The notes: generated by a model from the letters alone, not told the origin. Shown: positions 18,197 to 27,554, numbered from the stretch's first letter. The stretch is DNA of 64,000 nucleotides from HK1 sp965220535 (GCA_965220535.1 OZ244833.1:3596001-3660000); one strand, 5' to 3'. Program-made: numbers and translations.

Positions 18197-18826
18197 ATGG
18201 CCGAAATCGTTTATATTCTCAAGAATTCATATATGCCCGATCTGATTAAGATCGGCTTCACGACGGATTTGGAAAAGCGTATTCGTGATCTATCCGGCCA
18301 CGCAGGTGTTCCTGCCCCTTTCGAGTGTCATTTCGCCTGTGAGGTGGAAGACGGTAAAGGCGAAGAAATCGAAAAACGCCTTCATTTCGGATTCGGCGAT
18401 AATAGAGTCAATCCGAAGCGAGAATTTTTTGCCATCAATCCTGAGCGCGTAAAGAAAATCCTCGAAGGGTTTTCGATCGGGGATGTCACTCCGAATGCCG
18501 ATATTATCGAGGATCAGGGTGATGCTGAAACACTCAAACGCGCCCATGCCAGAAAACCGGTCTTTCGTTTTACCATGGTCAATATCCATCCTGGGATGCA
18601 ATTGACTTTTATCAGAGATGAGGATATTACCTGCCATGTCGCGGATGATCGCAAGGTTGAATTCAACGGCGAAATAATGTCGCTGAATCAAGTCACGTTG
18701 CATATTTTAAGAACACGATTCGACAAAGATTTGGATGCAGTTCGCGGCCCGGACTATTGGTTGTTCGAAAAGGAGACACTGACGGAGCGTCGGATACGAT
18801 TGGAGGAATCCGATGAAATTAACTGA
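18197..18826 (+). CDS. T5orf172 (GIY-YIG-like) domain protein, paralogue A
   Basis: A 209-aa protein. Residues 1-90 form a T5orf172 domain of the GIY-YIG superfamily: EIVYILKNSYMPDLIKIGFT, then LEKRIRDLS, FECHFACEVEDGKGEEIEKR and NPKREFFAINPERVKKILEG. The C-terminal third (GEIMSLNQVTLHIL followed by GPDYWLFEKETLTERR) resembles the RAMA type of DNA-associated domain; that is inference from the pattern of a short Leu/Ser helix followed by a W/F strand. ATG 18197 has GAGGAGAG at good spacing. A paralogue lies 970 bp downstream, and a further gene is placed between them. Confidence 0.8.
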   Translation: MAEIVYILKNSYMPDLIKIGFTTDLEKRIRDLSGHAGVPAPFECHFACEVEDGKGEEIEKRLHFGFGDNRVNPKREFFAINPERVKKILEGFSIGDVTPNADIIEDQGDAETLKRAHARKPVFRFTMVNIHPGMQLTFIRDEDITCHVADDRKVEFNGEIMSLNQVTLHILRTRFDKDLDAVRGPDYWLFEKETLTERRIRLEESDEIN

Positions 18827-18883
18827 TCACGAGATTCATCACGCGGATGAGATGCTGAAACCATGACGAGAGAGGAAAATGCA

Positions 18884-19762
18884 GTGGAGCGGGAAGATCT
18901 GATTATCCCCGTTTATCTCAATCAGAGGATAGTGTTTGACCTTTTGGCGATGAGAGAGGATGGAATCTCGCAGGTTACGCAGGTGGTATCGACCGAGCAT
19001 TCCGGGAGTATCGATCAGAAGCGTCATGGAGCCGGGTTCGGTTTGAGCAAAGCATTGTCGTCTTTGCTGAGAGTCGATATATCCGGAGATCGAACGAAGG
19101 TTGAAGGAATCGACTCTTCATCCTCCACCAACGAAGAGCGGGTGCATACCCCGGCTTCGCTGTTCTTTCGGCTAAGGAAGCAGATTGACGAGAGAGGAGA
19201 TTTGGTCAGATTGACTCCCGACTCATCGACTGATATCGAGCCCCATCAGTTTGTGGAGTTCGAATCCGATCTCAAAAGAAACCCTCTGCTTGAAACAATC
19301 GATTCGATTTCGTCGGTTATGGGTATGGTCGTGGCGCTCGAGGAAAAGTCCCCTCAAAGAGGAAAACAGAGGAAAATGTCCGATAATGAGCAGGTCCTCG
19401 AGAAAATGAAATCACTTGGCGATGATCTTCGAAGGGGTGATTCGGTTGACATGGTTGCCTATAGTGTTCAGGGAAGCGATAGTGCTTTGATCACCTTGGA
19501 GACCGAATATCTCAATGATCCTTTGATGGCTGATTTAGTCGATGGACGATTCAAAGTGATCGGTAAAGTGATACGGACTGTCGGAGAAGGAGAGTCCATC
19601 GGCTTGCTTCGGAAAACGGCTTTTTCGGTAATCCCGGAGAAAAAACTGAGCGAGATGTTATCACCGTTTGAAGCAATCGGGAAAATGTTCGACATTCCTT
19701 CTCTTAAACTGAAGATCGAAGGACCGGCGTTTCATGTTTTACCGATCGCAATTTTCGCCTAG
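18884..19762 (+). CDS. Unrecognised island protein (DUF6414-like at the N-terminus)
   Basis: About 292 aa if translation starts at GTG 18884, which has AGAGGAAA before it; ATG 18863 gives 299 aa but has a poorer site. The N-terminus (DLIIPVYLNQRIVFDLLAMR) and the segment SGSIDQKRHGAGFGLSKALS recall DUF6414-type proteins, which usually begin with a similar strand-helix pair. This link is from memory and uncertain. The C-terminal half has a compact domain (VDMVAYSVQGSDSALITLE, then FKVIGKVIRTVGEGESIGLL) that looks like a small beta-rich domain. It lies between two T5orf172 genes with gaps of 57 and 32 nt, so all three are probably one transcript. Confidence 0.7.
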   Translation: MEREDLIIPVYLNQRIVFDLLAMREDGISQVTQVVSTEHSGSIDQKRHGAGFGLSKALSSLLRVDISGDRTKVEGIDSSSSTNEERVHTPASLFFRLRKQIDERGDLVRLTPDSSTDIEPHQFVEFESDLKRNPLLETIDSISSVMGMVVALEEKSPQRGKQRKMSDNEQVLEKMKSLGDDLRRGDSVDMVAYSVQGSDSALITLETEYLNDPLMADLVDGRFKVIGKVIRTVGEGESIGLLRKTAFSVIPEKKLSEMLSPFEAIGKMFDIPSLKLKIEGPAFHVLPIAIFA

Positions 19763-19794
19763 TGAGATGCTCTTCCAAACATAAGCGAGGCAAC

Positions 19795-20580
19795 ATGACC
19801 GAAACCGTCTACATCCTTACGAATCCGAGAATTCCTGACCTGATCAAGGTTGGCGCGACGAGGGATTTGAAAGAGAGTATCCGTTCTTTGTCTGCTCAAG
19901 CAGGCACTCCCTTCCCTTATGAGTGTTATTTCGCTTGTGAGGTGGAAGACGGTAAAGGTGAGGAAATCAAGGACCGCCTTCTTGAGGGCTTTCGTGATCG
20001 TCGAATCGATCCAACACGGGACTTCCTTGAAGTGAACCCTGAGCAGGTAAAGGTAATCCTTGAAGGATACCGCAGTGATACTAGGGAGTCATTCCGATCT
20101 TCTCCCGTTGCCGAGGTCCAAGCGGATATAGAAACACATAAACGCACCCGTACCTCTAATTATCACTCCTCTAAGGCCAGTACGTCTTACGGGTCTGAGT
20201 TGGTTTTCACTTGGAAGGGTGAAACGATCACCCGCTCAGTCAAGGCAAATTTGGTAGGTACAACCTCTCTTGCCACCATTAATGTGTATGATTGGGGATT
20301 GGAGAGAGGGACTATGATCTACTACAATCGCAGTCATAATATCACGGCAATAATCGATGGTCCAAAAACTTGTCAGATGATCATCGAAAGGGAGCCTCTG
20401 ATCGTCAACGGAGAGTATAGTAGCATGAGTCTGAACAGAGCTGTTCACGTAGCCGAGATCATACTTGATGGGAAGTATAAGAATAAGGCTTTGTGGAAGC
20501 AAGTATTTTTCGTGAAGGATAAAAATGGAGGCTTCATTTCAATCGAAGACCATGCGAAGGCTCTCGGATTAACTTCCTGA
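19795..20580 (+). CDS. T5orf172 (GIY-YIG-like) domain protein, paralogue B
   Basis: A 261-aa protein. The first 95 residues are a T5orf172 domain closely related to paralogue A (ETVYILTNPRIPDLIKVGAT, FACEVEDGKGEEIKDRLLEG, DPTRDFLEVNPEQVKVILEG). After a variable linker, residues 150-261 (LVFTWKGETITRSVKANLVG, MSLNRAVHVAEIILDG, LWKQVFFVKD) again look RAMA-like and are longer than in paralogue A. ATG 19795 follows AGCGAGG. It is in line with the preceding gene (32-nt gap). Confidence 0.8.
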   Translation: MTETVYILTNPRIPDLIKVGATRDLKESIRSLSAQAGTPFPYECYFACEVEDGKGEEIKDRLLEGFRDRRIDPTRDFLEVNPEQVKVILEGYRSDTRESFRSSPVAEVQADIETHKRTRTSNYHSSKASTSYGSELVFTWKGETITRSVKANLVGTTSLATINVYDWGLERGTMIYYNRSHNITAIIDGPKTCQMIIEREPLIVNGEYSSMSLNRAVHVAEIILDGKYKNKALWKQVFFVKDKNGGFISIEDHAKALGLTS

Positions 20581-20937
20581 CTATCAATTTTGTATTAGTT
20601 TTGGGTATGTCGCTTTCAGTATCATCGGACGTCTGATTTCTAATACCAAAACCTCGCCGCAATTCGATTTCCAGAGATAGTCGTCTTATCGGAAAACAAG
20701 TAATCGGTGTTAATTCAAAGGGTGGCTACGATCTGTTTCACTGTTGAAAAATTTACAAGCGCCCCAACTTTCAATAACAGGCAGTACGGGGTTATCTTGG
20801 TGACTCTGTTGGGTATCAGAAGTATCTTCTCGCGCAAGAGATGGTGCATGATGATATGAAAAAAAGAGGCTCTGATTTCGCGATCAGAGATTATGAATGA
20901 TATCCCCGAATCTTTCACCCCACAAGAGGAATGAACA
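20581..20937. other. AT-rich spacer with a hairpin upstream of a small membrane-protein gene
   Basis: 357 bp without a convincing gene. A 7-bp stem (CTCTGAT / ATCAGAG) with loop TTCGCG lies at 20870-20889, about 50 nt before the next start. It could be part of a 5' leader. Confidence 0.4.
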
Positions 20938-21399
20938 ATGGATACATATAGTGAGATTGAACGTTTGGAACTCCCTAAAGATCAGGTGCTGAATTGGAGA
21001 GTAGCTCTATCGAAAATAAGAGATAGATCAATAAGGCATAGCGATGATGAAACTCGGGGAGAGGTGAGTCGAATGCTACTTGAAATAGAAAATGTGATAG
21101 AGAGTGGTGCCTCGCTTAGAGACCTGAATCTTCCTAGTTATATGACAGAGGGATATTCCAAAAAAATGCAAGGAGCTGCAAACGAAGCGATTCGCGCAAA
21201 TCACGCAAAGATGCGTGCTTGGATTTCAAAGTATTGCCCTTTCTTCTTTCCGATGTGCGAATATTTCAGACGTCCGATTCTCATTAGTGCGACAATCGGA
21301 ATGGTTTATCTCTTATCTATATTTGCTCCTGATTCATTCTATCGGGCACTGGCGGCATTGGGGTGTGCACCGACATCGGTTATTCCCGGTCTTCCATAA
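20938..21399 (+). CDS. Hypothetical protein with one or two C-terminal membrane segments
   Basis: A 153-aa protein I do not recognise. Residues 1-95 are charged and helical (WRVALSKIRDRSIRHSDDET, then VSRMLLEIENVIESG); residues 98-150 hold two hydrophobic stretches (YCPFFFPMCEYF; PILISATIGMVYLLSIFA), so it may be tail-anchored in the membrane. AAGAGGAATGAACA before the ATG gives a usable ribosome binding site. It is the last gene of the lower-GC defence island and faces the convergent ABC exporter gene 28 bp away. A role as a membrane effector is possible but unsupported. Confidence 0.65.
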   Translation: MDTYSEIERLELPKDQVLNWRVALSKIRDRSIRHSDDETRGEVSRMLLEIENVIESGASLRDLNLPSYMTEGYSKKMQGAANEAIRANHAKMRAWISKYCPFFFPMCEYFRRPILISATIGMVYLLSIFAPDSFYRALAALGCAPTSVIPGLP

Positions 21400-21427
21400 G
21401 ATTTGGGTAGATTGAATACAGGCAGAT

Positions 21428-24400
21428 CTAGATGTTGCGTATCCGCCGGTCGGCCTGTCTTTGGTATTCGATCAGGCGAAGGTAAGCGCCTTTTTGGGCG
21501 ATGAGTTCTTGGTGGGTGCCGGTTTCGACGCAGTGTCCTTGCTCGAGTACGGCGATGCGGTCGGCGTTGCGTACGGTGGAGAGGCGGTGGGCGATGACGA
21601 TGGTGGTGCGGGTGGTCATCAGGGCGTCCAGGGTGTGGCGGACGGATTGTTCGTTGATGGCATCGAGGTGCGAGGTCGCTTCGTCGAGTATCAGGACCGG
21701 GGCGTCTTTGAGGAAGGCGCGGGCGATGGCGACTCTTTGTCGTTGGCCGCCGGAAAGTTGGGCGCCGCGTTCGCCGACTCGGGTGTCTAGGCCTTGGGGC
21801 AGGCTTTCGACGAAGGTATCGAGGGAGGCTTGGCGGACGGCGGCTTCGATCTCCGAAGGCGCTGCATCCGGTCGGGCGAGGGCGATATTCGAGCGCAGGG
21901 TTTCGTTGAAGAGCCAGACGTCTTGGGTGACGAGGGCGATTTCTTCGCGCAGTGCGTCGAGCCGGAAATCGCGCAGGTCTTCTCCGCCGAGGAGGATGCG
22001 TCCGCTATCGGGGTCCCAAAAGCGCATCAGCAGGTGGGCGAGAGTGGTTTTGCCCGATCCGGAGGGGCCGACGATGGCCACGGTTTGTCCGGCATCCACG
22101 CTAAGGGAGATGTTTTCGAGGGCGTTTTTTTCGCTGCCGGGGTAGGAGAAGAAGGCTTGCTCGATATCGATTCGCAAGCCGGTATCGGCGCGGGGGCGTG
22201 GTGGCGCGGCTATCGGGGCTTTCGATTCGCCGCCGATATCGATGCTCTTTTTGACTTCGATTCCATTGTCTTTGCTGCCTTTTTCCGGTGTCGCGGTTGC
22301 CGCGGTTGCCGAGACTTCTTTTTGCTTCGCAGGCTGCGAGGGTTCGCTCGGTGTTTCGGATGCTTCGGGAGCCGGTTTTTTCTTTGCGGCGGTGTTTTCC
22401 TCGCCTGCGGTTTCGGCTTCGGTTTCGCCTGTTTTCGATGCCGGGGTCTTCCGGTCTTCTCTTGAGGCTTCGATAGGTGTGAAGGTCGGGTTCGCGCCGG
22501 GGCCGTCTTGCACTCTCTCGACTTCGTGGTGGACGGCGTGGAGGCGGCGGGTGGCTCCGAGGGTGTCGGCGAGTTGACGACCGATATGGGCGATTTCCGA
22601 TATCGGCAGGAAGGCGGCCATCGCCAGCAGGGTGAGCAATGGCAAGGCGGTGTCTTGGAGGGCTCCGATTTCGACTTGCCATGCTCCGACCATGATCACC
22701 ACGAGTCCCCCGAGCCCGGTTGCCACTTCGAGGATCGCCTTTTGCTTGGCGAGGTCGGAGAAGAAGGACAGGCGTAGGCGGTGGTGCTGCCGATTCAACG
22801 CCGCGAACTCCTCGGCGCGCGAGAGGGCGCGTTCGAAGGAGATGATCTCCGCTAGGCTTTGGATGGTGTCGACGGCGTGGATATTCATTTCCCCGAAGGC
22901 TTCGCGGGCCAGCGAGCCGCGAATATCGATGCGGCGTCGGGCAAGGAAGGGGCTGATGGCCACGAGGGCGAGGAAGGGAACGAGAGCCAGGGCCAGGGGC
23001 ATGGAGAAGTGCCATAGGGTGCCGATCACCGCCGCCGGTACCAGCACCGCGACGAAAAAGGGTGCGATCGTGTGGGCGAAGAAATACTCCACCAGCTCGA
23101 CATCGCTGGTGGCGGTGGCCACCAGATCGCCGCTATGCCGTCGTACCAGCCATGCGGGGGCAAGGCGGTCGATCTTGCGATAAAGGGCGATGCGCATATC
23201 GGCGAGCATCCGAAAAGCCATATCGTGCGCCAGCCACGATTCCAGCCAATGCAGGACCCCGGCCAACGGGGCGATGACGGCAAGGACGATCAGAGGTTGT
23301 ATCCACGGCTCTCCTTGTTTGACCGCGACCACCGCCAGTGCGCTCATCACTCCGATGCCGATCAGGGAAGCGACTCGGACGAGACCGAGCAAGAGCACCA
23401 CCAACAGCCGCCATCTCCAAGGTATGACATGAGCGAGCAGGGCGCGGAAGGCTCCGGCCCAGCCGAGGTCTCGGGCGCGCAGGACCGCATCGCTAAGGAT
23501 TGGGGGTGTTTCGGCTTCGTCCGGGTCTTCGCCAAGCGATGGGGGCGGTGTTCGGCGGTCGTGCGCTTCGGGCTCGTTTGCACGAGAGTGCGCGTCGGTT
23601 TTGTCCGGGTTCGGGGCATCGGCATGCGAAGGAGGTGGCACGCCGGGCTTTTGCGCCTCGGCTTCGCTCAAGGGAGGGCGAGTGTCGATCCTGCCCGCAT
23701 TTGCGGCGTCGGCGGGTGAGAGATGCGGGGCATGGTGCTCGTGCCCTTGTGGGTCGTTCGTTGCCGGACGGGTGTCGGCTTCGTTCGAATACGGGACTTC
23801 GGCATGCGAGGGCGTCGGTGCGCGGTGCTCTTGCGCGTCGGCTTCGTCCGGGGAAGGTCGAGTATCGGCCTTGCCCGCATTCGCGGCTTCGGCGGATGAG
23901 AGATGCGGGGCATGGTGCTTGCGCCCTTGTGCGTCGTTCTTTGCCGGATGGGTCTCGGCTTCGTTTGAATGCGGGGCTTCGGCATGCGAGGGCGTTGGGA
24001 CGCGGTGCTCTTGCGCGTCGGTTTCGCCCGAGGAGGGTCGAGTATTGGCCTTGCCCGCATTCGCGGCTTCGGCGGGTGAGAGATGCGGGGCATGACGCTC
24101 GTTCCTTTGTGCGTCGTTCGTTGCCGGGCGGGTGTCGGCTTCGTTCGAATGCGGGACTTCGGCATGCGAGGGCGTCGGTGCGCGGTGCTCTTGCGCGTCG
24201 GTTTCGTCCGGGGAGGGTCGAGTATCGGCCTTGCCCGCATTCGCGGCTTCGGCGGGTGAGAGGTGCGGGGCATGACGCTCGTGCCCTTGCGGGTCGTTCG
24301 TTGCCGGATGGGTCTCGGCTTCGTTCGAGTGCGGGGTTTCGGAAGCGGGAAGAGGAGGTGCGCGGCGGTTGTGCGCATCGATCTCGTTATCGAACGAAAG

Positions 24401-26326
24401 CGAGATCGCGGATCGATCCTTTCGCTCTTCGGTGGCCTGTCGATGCATGGTTCGAACCGGCATCGCCGAGGGGGCGGCGCTTTCGGAAGGTGAGGGCTTC
24501 GTTCCCGCTTCGGGCTCCGCAGGCGAGGGAGCGCGCTCATCGTCGGCATCGAGCGGGCGGGGTTGCAGGTGTTCGGCGGGGAGGGCGGAATCGGGTTCGC
24601 TTTCCTCCGCTTGTGCCCCCATCAGGCGGAAATAGGTTCCGCCTGCGCGCATCAGGTCGTGGTGGCGACCGCTTTCGGTGATGGCGCCGCGTTCGAGGAC
24701 CGCGATGCGATCCGTGGCGATGACGCTCGACAGGCGGTGGGCGAAAATCAGTGTGGTGCGCCCCTCCATCAGTCGATCCAGGGCTTGTACGATCAAGGCC
24801 TCGTTCTGGGCATCGACGGCGGAGAGGGCCTCGTCGAGGATCAAGATCGGGGCGTTTTTGAGCAGGGCGCGGGCGATGGCGATCCGTTGACGCTGACCGC
24901 CGGACAGCCGGATCCCGCGCTCGCCGACGACGGTGTCTTTCCCCTGCGGCAGGCGGCGGATGAAATCGAGGGCGTTGGCGGCGCGGGCGGCGGCTTCGAT
25001 CTCCTCCGGCGCGGCATCGGGATTGCCGAAACGCAGGTTTTCCTCCACCGTGGCGTGAAAGAGCCGGACATCTTGGCTGACCACCGCGATATGACGATGG
25101 ATATCGGCCGGGGCGAGCGTCCGCAGATCGTGCCCCCCGAGCCGCACGCTCCCCTCGTCGGGATCGAAAAAGCGCAATAACAGGCGAACGACGGTCGATT
25201 TGCCGGCGCCGCTTTCGCCCACGAAACCCACCCGCTCTCCGGCGCCGATGCGAAAGGAGAGCCCTTGGTGGGCCGAGCGCCGGCCGCCGGGGTAGGCGAA
25301 GGATACCCCCTCGAATTCGATCGCCGGCTCGAAGTCTTTTGCGAGCGTGACGGGCTTTGTCGGCGGCTCGACCTTCGCTTTGGCATCCAAGATGGAGAGG
25401 ATCCCCTGCGCTGCGGCTTGCCCCGTCATTCCGTTGTGCAGCATGGCGCGCAGGTCCCGCTGCGGCCGAAAGACTTCGATCCCCGTCATCAGCACGATCA
25501 GCAGCGTCGTCGTCTCCATCTGTCCTTGGGATACGCGCCAAGCGCCGAAGCCGATCAGCGCCGCGCTGCCGACGGCGATGGCGGTATCGCTGATGCCGCG
25601 GGTCATGGCGTTGGTCGCCAAGATCCACAGCGTGCTGCGGGAAACCTCGTGCGCCCGCCGTGCCAGCAGTTCGCCGCGCGCCCCGCTTTGGCCGAAGGCT
25701 TTGAGGGTGGCGATCCCTTGCAGGGCGTCGAGGAGTTCGGCGGCGAAGCCGCGCCAAGCGATCGAGCGTCGCTTGCTGTTGGCCGCATCCCAGCGATGAA
25801 AGAGCGAGGGGGCGAACAGGGCAAGGGCGGCGAAGGCCAAGAGCAGGGCGGCAACCGGCAGATCGAGAAAAGCGAGGAGGGCGAAGACCGGCAAGGGAAC
25901 GATCACGGCGACCAAGAGCTGCGGCAGGTATTCGCCGAAATAGATCTCGAGTTGTTCGACTCCGTCGACCAGCGAGAGCAGCACGTCGCCGGTGCGCTCG
26001 AAGCCGAAATGGGCCGGTCCCAAGGCGATCAGGTGGTCGTGCAGGCGTCGGCGCAGGACGAGCTGGACTTTGGCGGCGGTGCGATGCGCAACCATGGTAC
26101 GGGCATGTTCGAGCCGGCCGCGCAGCACCATCATCGCCGCCACCGCGGCGAAGGGAAGGATCAGATCGGAAAATCCGGCACCGTCGAAGACACGCGCGAT
26201 CAACCAGCCGAGCGATGCGAGTCGCCCGATGCCGACCAAGGATGCGGCGACTCCTATCGCCACCGCCCCCGCGATCCGAAGCCGCACGCCGCGGGTGAAC
26301 TCCCAAAGGCGCGGTTCAAGGAACAT
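21428..26326 (-). CDS. Fused CydDC-like ABC exporter with long repetitive linker
   Basis: A 1632-aa protein that joins two complete half-transporters. Half 1: membrane domain (about 1-310, with YFGEYLPQLLVAV typical of CydD) and ATPase (Walker A GESGAGKST near 373, LSGGQRQRIAIARA, LILDEALS, H-loop AHRLSSV). A linker of about 400 residues follows. Half 2: membrane domain (about 985-1270, CydC-like), a second Lys/Glu/Ala-rich insert of about 110 residues, then ATPase (GPSGSGKTT near 1423, LSGGQRQRVAIARA, LILDEATS, AHRLSTV). Both sites look active. CydDC exports cysteine/glutathione to the periplasm and supports cytochrome bd; that substrate is inferred. In E. coli cydDC lies between trxB and aat; here those are 20 kb away. 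Confidence 0.88.
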   Translation of the reverse strand: MFLEPRLWEFTRGVRLRIAGAVAIGVAASLVGIGRLASLGWLIARVFDGAGFSDLILPFAAVAAMMVLRGRLEHARTMVAHRTAAKVQLVLRRRLHDHLIALGPAHFGFERTGDVLLSLVDGVEQLEIYFGEYLPQLLVAVIVPLPVFALLAFLDLPVAALLLAFAALALFAPSLFHRWDAANSKRRSIAWRGFAAELLDALQGIATLKAFGQSGARGELLARRAHEVSRSTLWILATNAMTRGISDTAIAVGSAALIGFGAWRVSQGQMETTTLLIVLMTGIEVFRPQRDLRAMLHNGMTGQAAAQGILSILDAKAKVEPPTKPVTLAKDFEPAIEFEGVSFAYPGGRRSAHQGLSFRIGAGERVGFVGESGAGKSTVVRLLLRFFDPDEGSVRLGGHDLRTLAPADIHRHIAVVSQDVRLFHATVEENLRFGNPDAAPEEIEAAARAANALDFIRRLPQGKDTVVGERGIRLSGGQRQRIAIARALLKNAPILILDEALSAVDAQNEALIVQALDRLMEGRTTLIFAHRLSSVIATDRIAVLERGAITESGRHHDLMRAGGTYFRLMGAQAEESEPDSALPAEHLQPRPLDADDERAPSPAEPEAGTKPSPSESAAPSAMPVRTMHRQATEERKDRSAISLSFDNEIDAHNRRAPPLPASETPHSNEAETHPATNDPQGHERHAPHLSPAEAANAGKADTRPSPDETDAQEHRAPTPSHAEVPHSNEADTRPATNDAQRNERHAPHLSPAEAANAGKANTRPSSGETDAQEHRVPTPSHAEAPHSNEAETHPAKNDAQGRKHHAPHLSSAEAANAGKADTRPSPDEADAQEHRAPTPSHAEVPYSNEADTRPATNDPQGHEHHAPHLSPADAANAGRIDTRPPLSEAEAQKPGVPPPSHADAPNPDKTDAHSRANEPEAHDRRTPPPSLGEDPDEAETPPILSDAVLRARDLGWAGAFRALLAHVIPWRWRLLVVLLLGLVRVASLIGIGVMSALAVVAVKQGEPWIQPLIVLAVIAPLAGVLHWLESWLAHDMAFRMLADMRIALYRKIDRLAPAWLVRRHSGDLVATATSDVELVEYFFAHTIAPFFVAVLVPAAVIGTLWHFSMPLALALVPFLALVAISPFLARRRIDIRGSLAREAFGEMNIHAVDTIQSLAEIISFERALSRAEEFAALNRQHHRLRLSFFSDLAKQKAILEVATGLGGLVVIMVGAWQVEIGALQDTALPLLTLLAMAAFLPISEIAHIGRQLADTLGATRRLHAVHHEVERVQDGPGANPTFTPIEASREDRKTPASKTGETEAETAGEENTAAKKKPAPEASETPSEPSQPAKQKEVSATAATATPEKGSKDNGIEVKKSIDIGGESKAPIAAPPRPRADTGLRIDIEQAFFSYPGSEKNALENISLSVDAGQTVAIVGPSGSGKTTLAHLLMRFWDPDSGRILLGGEDLRDFRLDALREEIALVTQDVWLFNETLRSNIALARPDAAPSEIEAAVRQASLDTFVESLPQGLDTRVGERGAQLSGGQRQRVAIARAFLKDAPVLILDEATSHLDAINEQSVRHTLDALMTTRTTIVIAHRLSTVRNADRIAVLEQGHCVETGTHQELIAQKGAYLRLIEYQRQADRRIRNI
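23640..24400 (-). repeat. 180-bp tandem repeats coding the ABC linker
   Basis: GGCATGCGAG recurs at 23801, 23981 and 24161, exactly 180 bp apart, with weaker units on both sides (about 23621 and 24341). Each unit codes 60 residues rich in Ala, Pro, His, Glu and Asp (APTPSHAEVPHSNEAD, then HAPHLSPAEAANAGKADTRP). Because 180 is a multiple of three the fusion stays in frame. The linker is expected to be disordered and cytoplasmic. Confidence 0.92.
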
Positions 26327-27050
26327 CGCGGCGGGGTATCGACGAGGCGAGGGGCGGGCTTTCGGATCCCCGCGATTGCGTGATTGATATTTCGAGGCGC
26401 GTTTTTGTTCGCATTTTCGATCGCTTTTTCGATCGCCCGGGGCGGAAAGCGAAATGCGATCGGGTCCTCATGAGTCGAGGGGGCTTTGCGGTCATTTCGA
26501 GGCTTCGCTGTTGTATTCGGATCAAGGGGGCCAAGGGGTGTCGGTGCGGGATCGTACCCAACAGACGCGGGCCGGTTGCGTTGCGGGCGAACTCGCCAAG
26601 GCGCGGTTCTCAAGGAGTGTCGAAGGCATCATCCGGGGTGAAAGCGTCGGTGTTTCGGATCGATCCCCGTGATCACGCTGTCGATATCTTAGGGCAGGCA
26701 CTCGAGCGCTTAGGCCTGAAAGCGATATGCGACGGCTCGTCGGGAGTCGGGGCTTTGCGGTCGTTTCGAGGCTTCGCTGTCGTATTCGGAAAGGGGTGCC
26801 AAGGGGTGTCGGTGCGGGATCGTACCCAACAGACGAGGGCGAGTTGCGTTGCGGGCGAACTTGCAAAGGCGCGGTTTTCAAGGAGTGTCGAAGGCATCAT
26901 CCAGGGTGAAAGCGGCGGTGTTTCGGATCCCCGTGATCACGCTGTCGATATCTTAGGGCAGGCACTTGAGCGCTTAGGCCTGAAAGCGATATGCGATCGG
27001 CTCGTCGGGAGTCGGGGCTTTGCTGTCGTATTTGGATCGAGGGGCGGGTG
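26288..27050 (-). repeat. Tandem copies (264-269 bp) that include the 5' end of the ABC exporter gene
   Basis: GGCTTTGCGGTC-type anchors occur at 26482, 26751 and 27015 (last one GGCTTTGCTGTC). The units contain ACTCCTTGA-AACCGCGCCTTTG-AGTTCGCCCGC on the minus strand, which aligns with codons 1-12 of the exporter gene. The DNA just upstream of the gene (GGATCCCCGCGATTGCGTGA; GAAAGCGAAATGCGATCGG) also matches the units (GGATCCCCGTGATCACGCTG; GAAAGCGATATGCGACGG). So the gene start and its leader were copied upstream about two and a half times. Homology stops about 35 nt into the gene. Confidence 0.8.
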
Positions 27051-27554
27051 CGGGAAGGGCGTCGATATCCAATCCGTCGATCGGCGGTCCTATCGTTATC
27101 GGGGGCGGTACCTGGCCAAGCCTCGATGGCGCTCGTTTTCTGCTTCGGGAACGATGCTCGGCTTTTTGCCTCGGATCCGGGATATAGGGCTTTGTATCCC
27201 CCCGGCGCGATGCGATTTTTTCTCCGCCGGCCATCGTCGGGGTCTTCGATCGAGCGGGCGGCGGTGTTCGGGTTCTGCGGTCCCGCGATGACGGCATCGG
27301 TAGCCCGAGGCGCGTATTCGCTCGCCCAGGCTTTTAAAGCCCGAAGCGAGCGGATCGTCGAAAGTCGAGGGGCGCCGGTGCCGGCGGCTACGCTCGGCGG
27401 TGTTTTCGCAGGCCGTCGGGTGCAAGGAGAAGGGCCGTGACCGGTTCGATCGGATCGATAGGGTCCTCGGTTTCGGTCCTCGATCACTTGCCGCCCCCGG
27501 CGCCGGGAGATTGCTCCTCCACTTCCCTTTCCACCTGCCCGTCCATCGCCGCCG
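27051..27554. other. Intergenic region, nothing recognised
   Basis: About 500 bp between the 5'-end repeats and the decarboxylase stop. Long open frames on both strands are arginine/serine-rich and look like by-products of GC content. Confidence 0.5.

Noticed and set aside
20715..20918. Minus-strand 67-codon frame in the island spacer
   Set aside because: No ribosome binding site and no recognisable features; AT-rich DNA gives such frames by chance.
23500..24681. Long frames opposite the ABC linker
   Set aside because: They are translations of the opposite strand of the 180-bp repeats; the sense frame carries conserved ATPase motifs on both sides.
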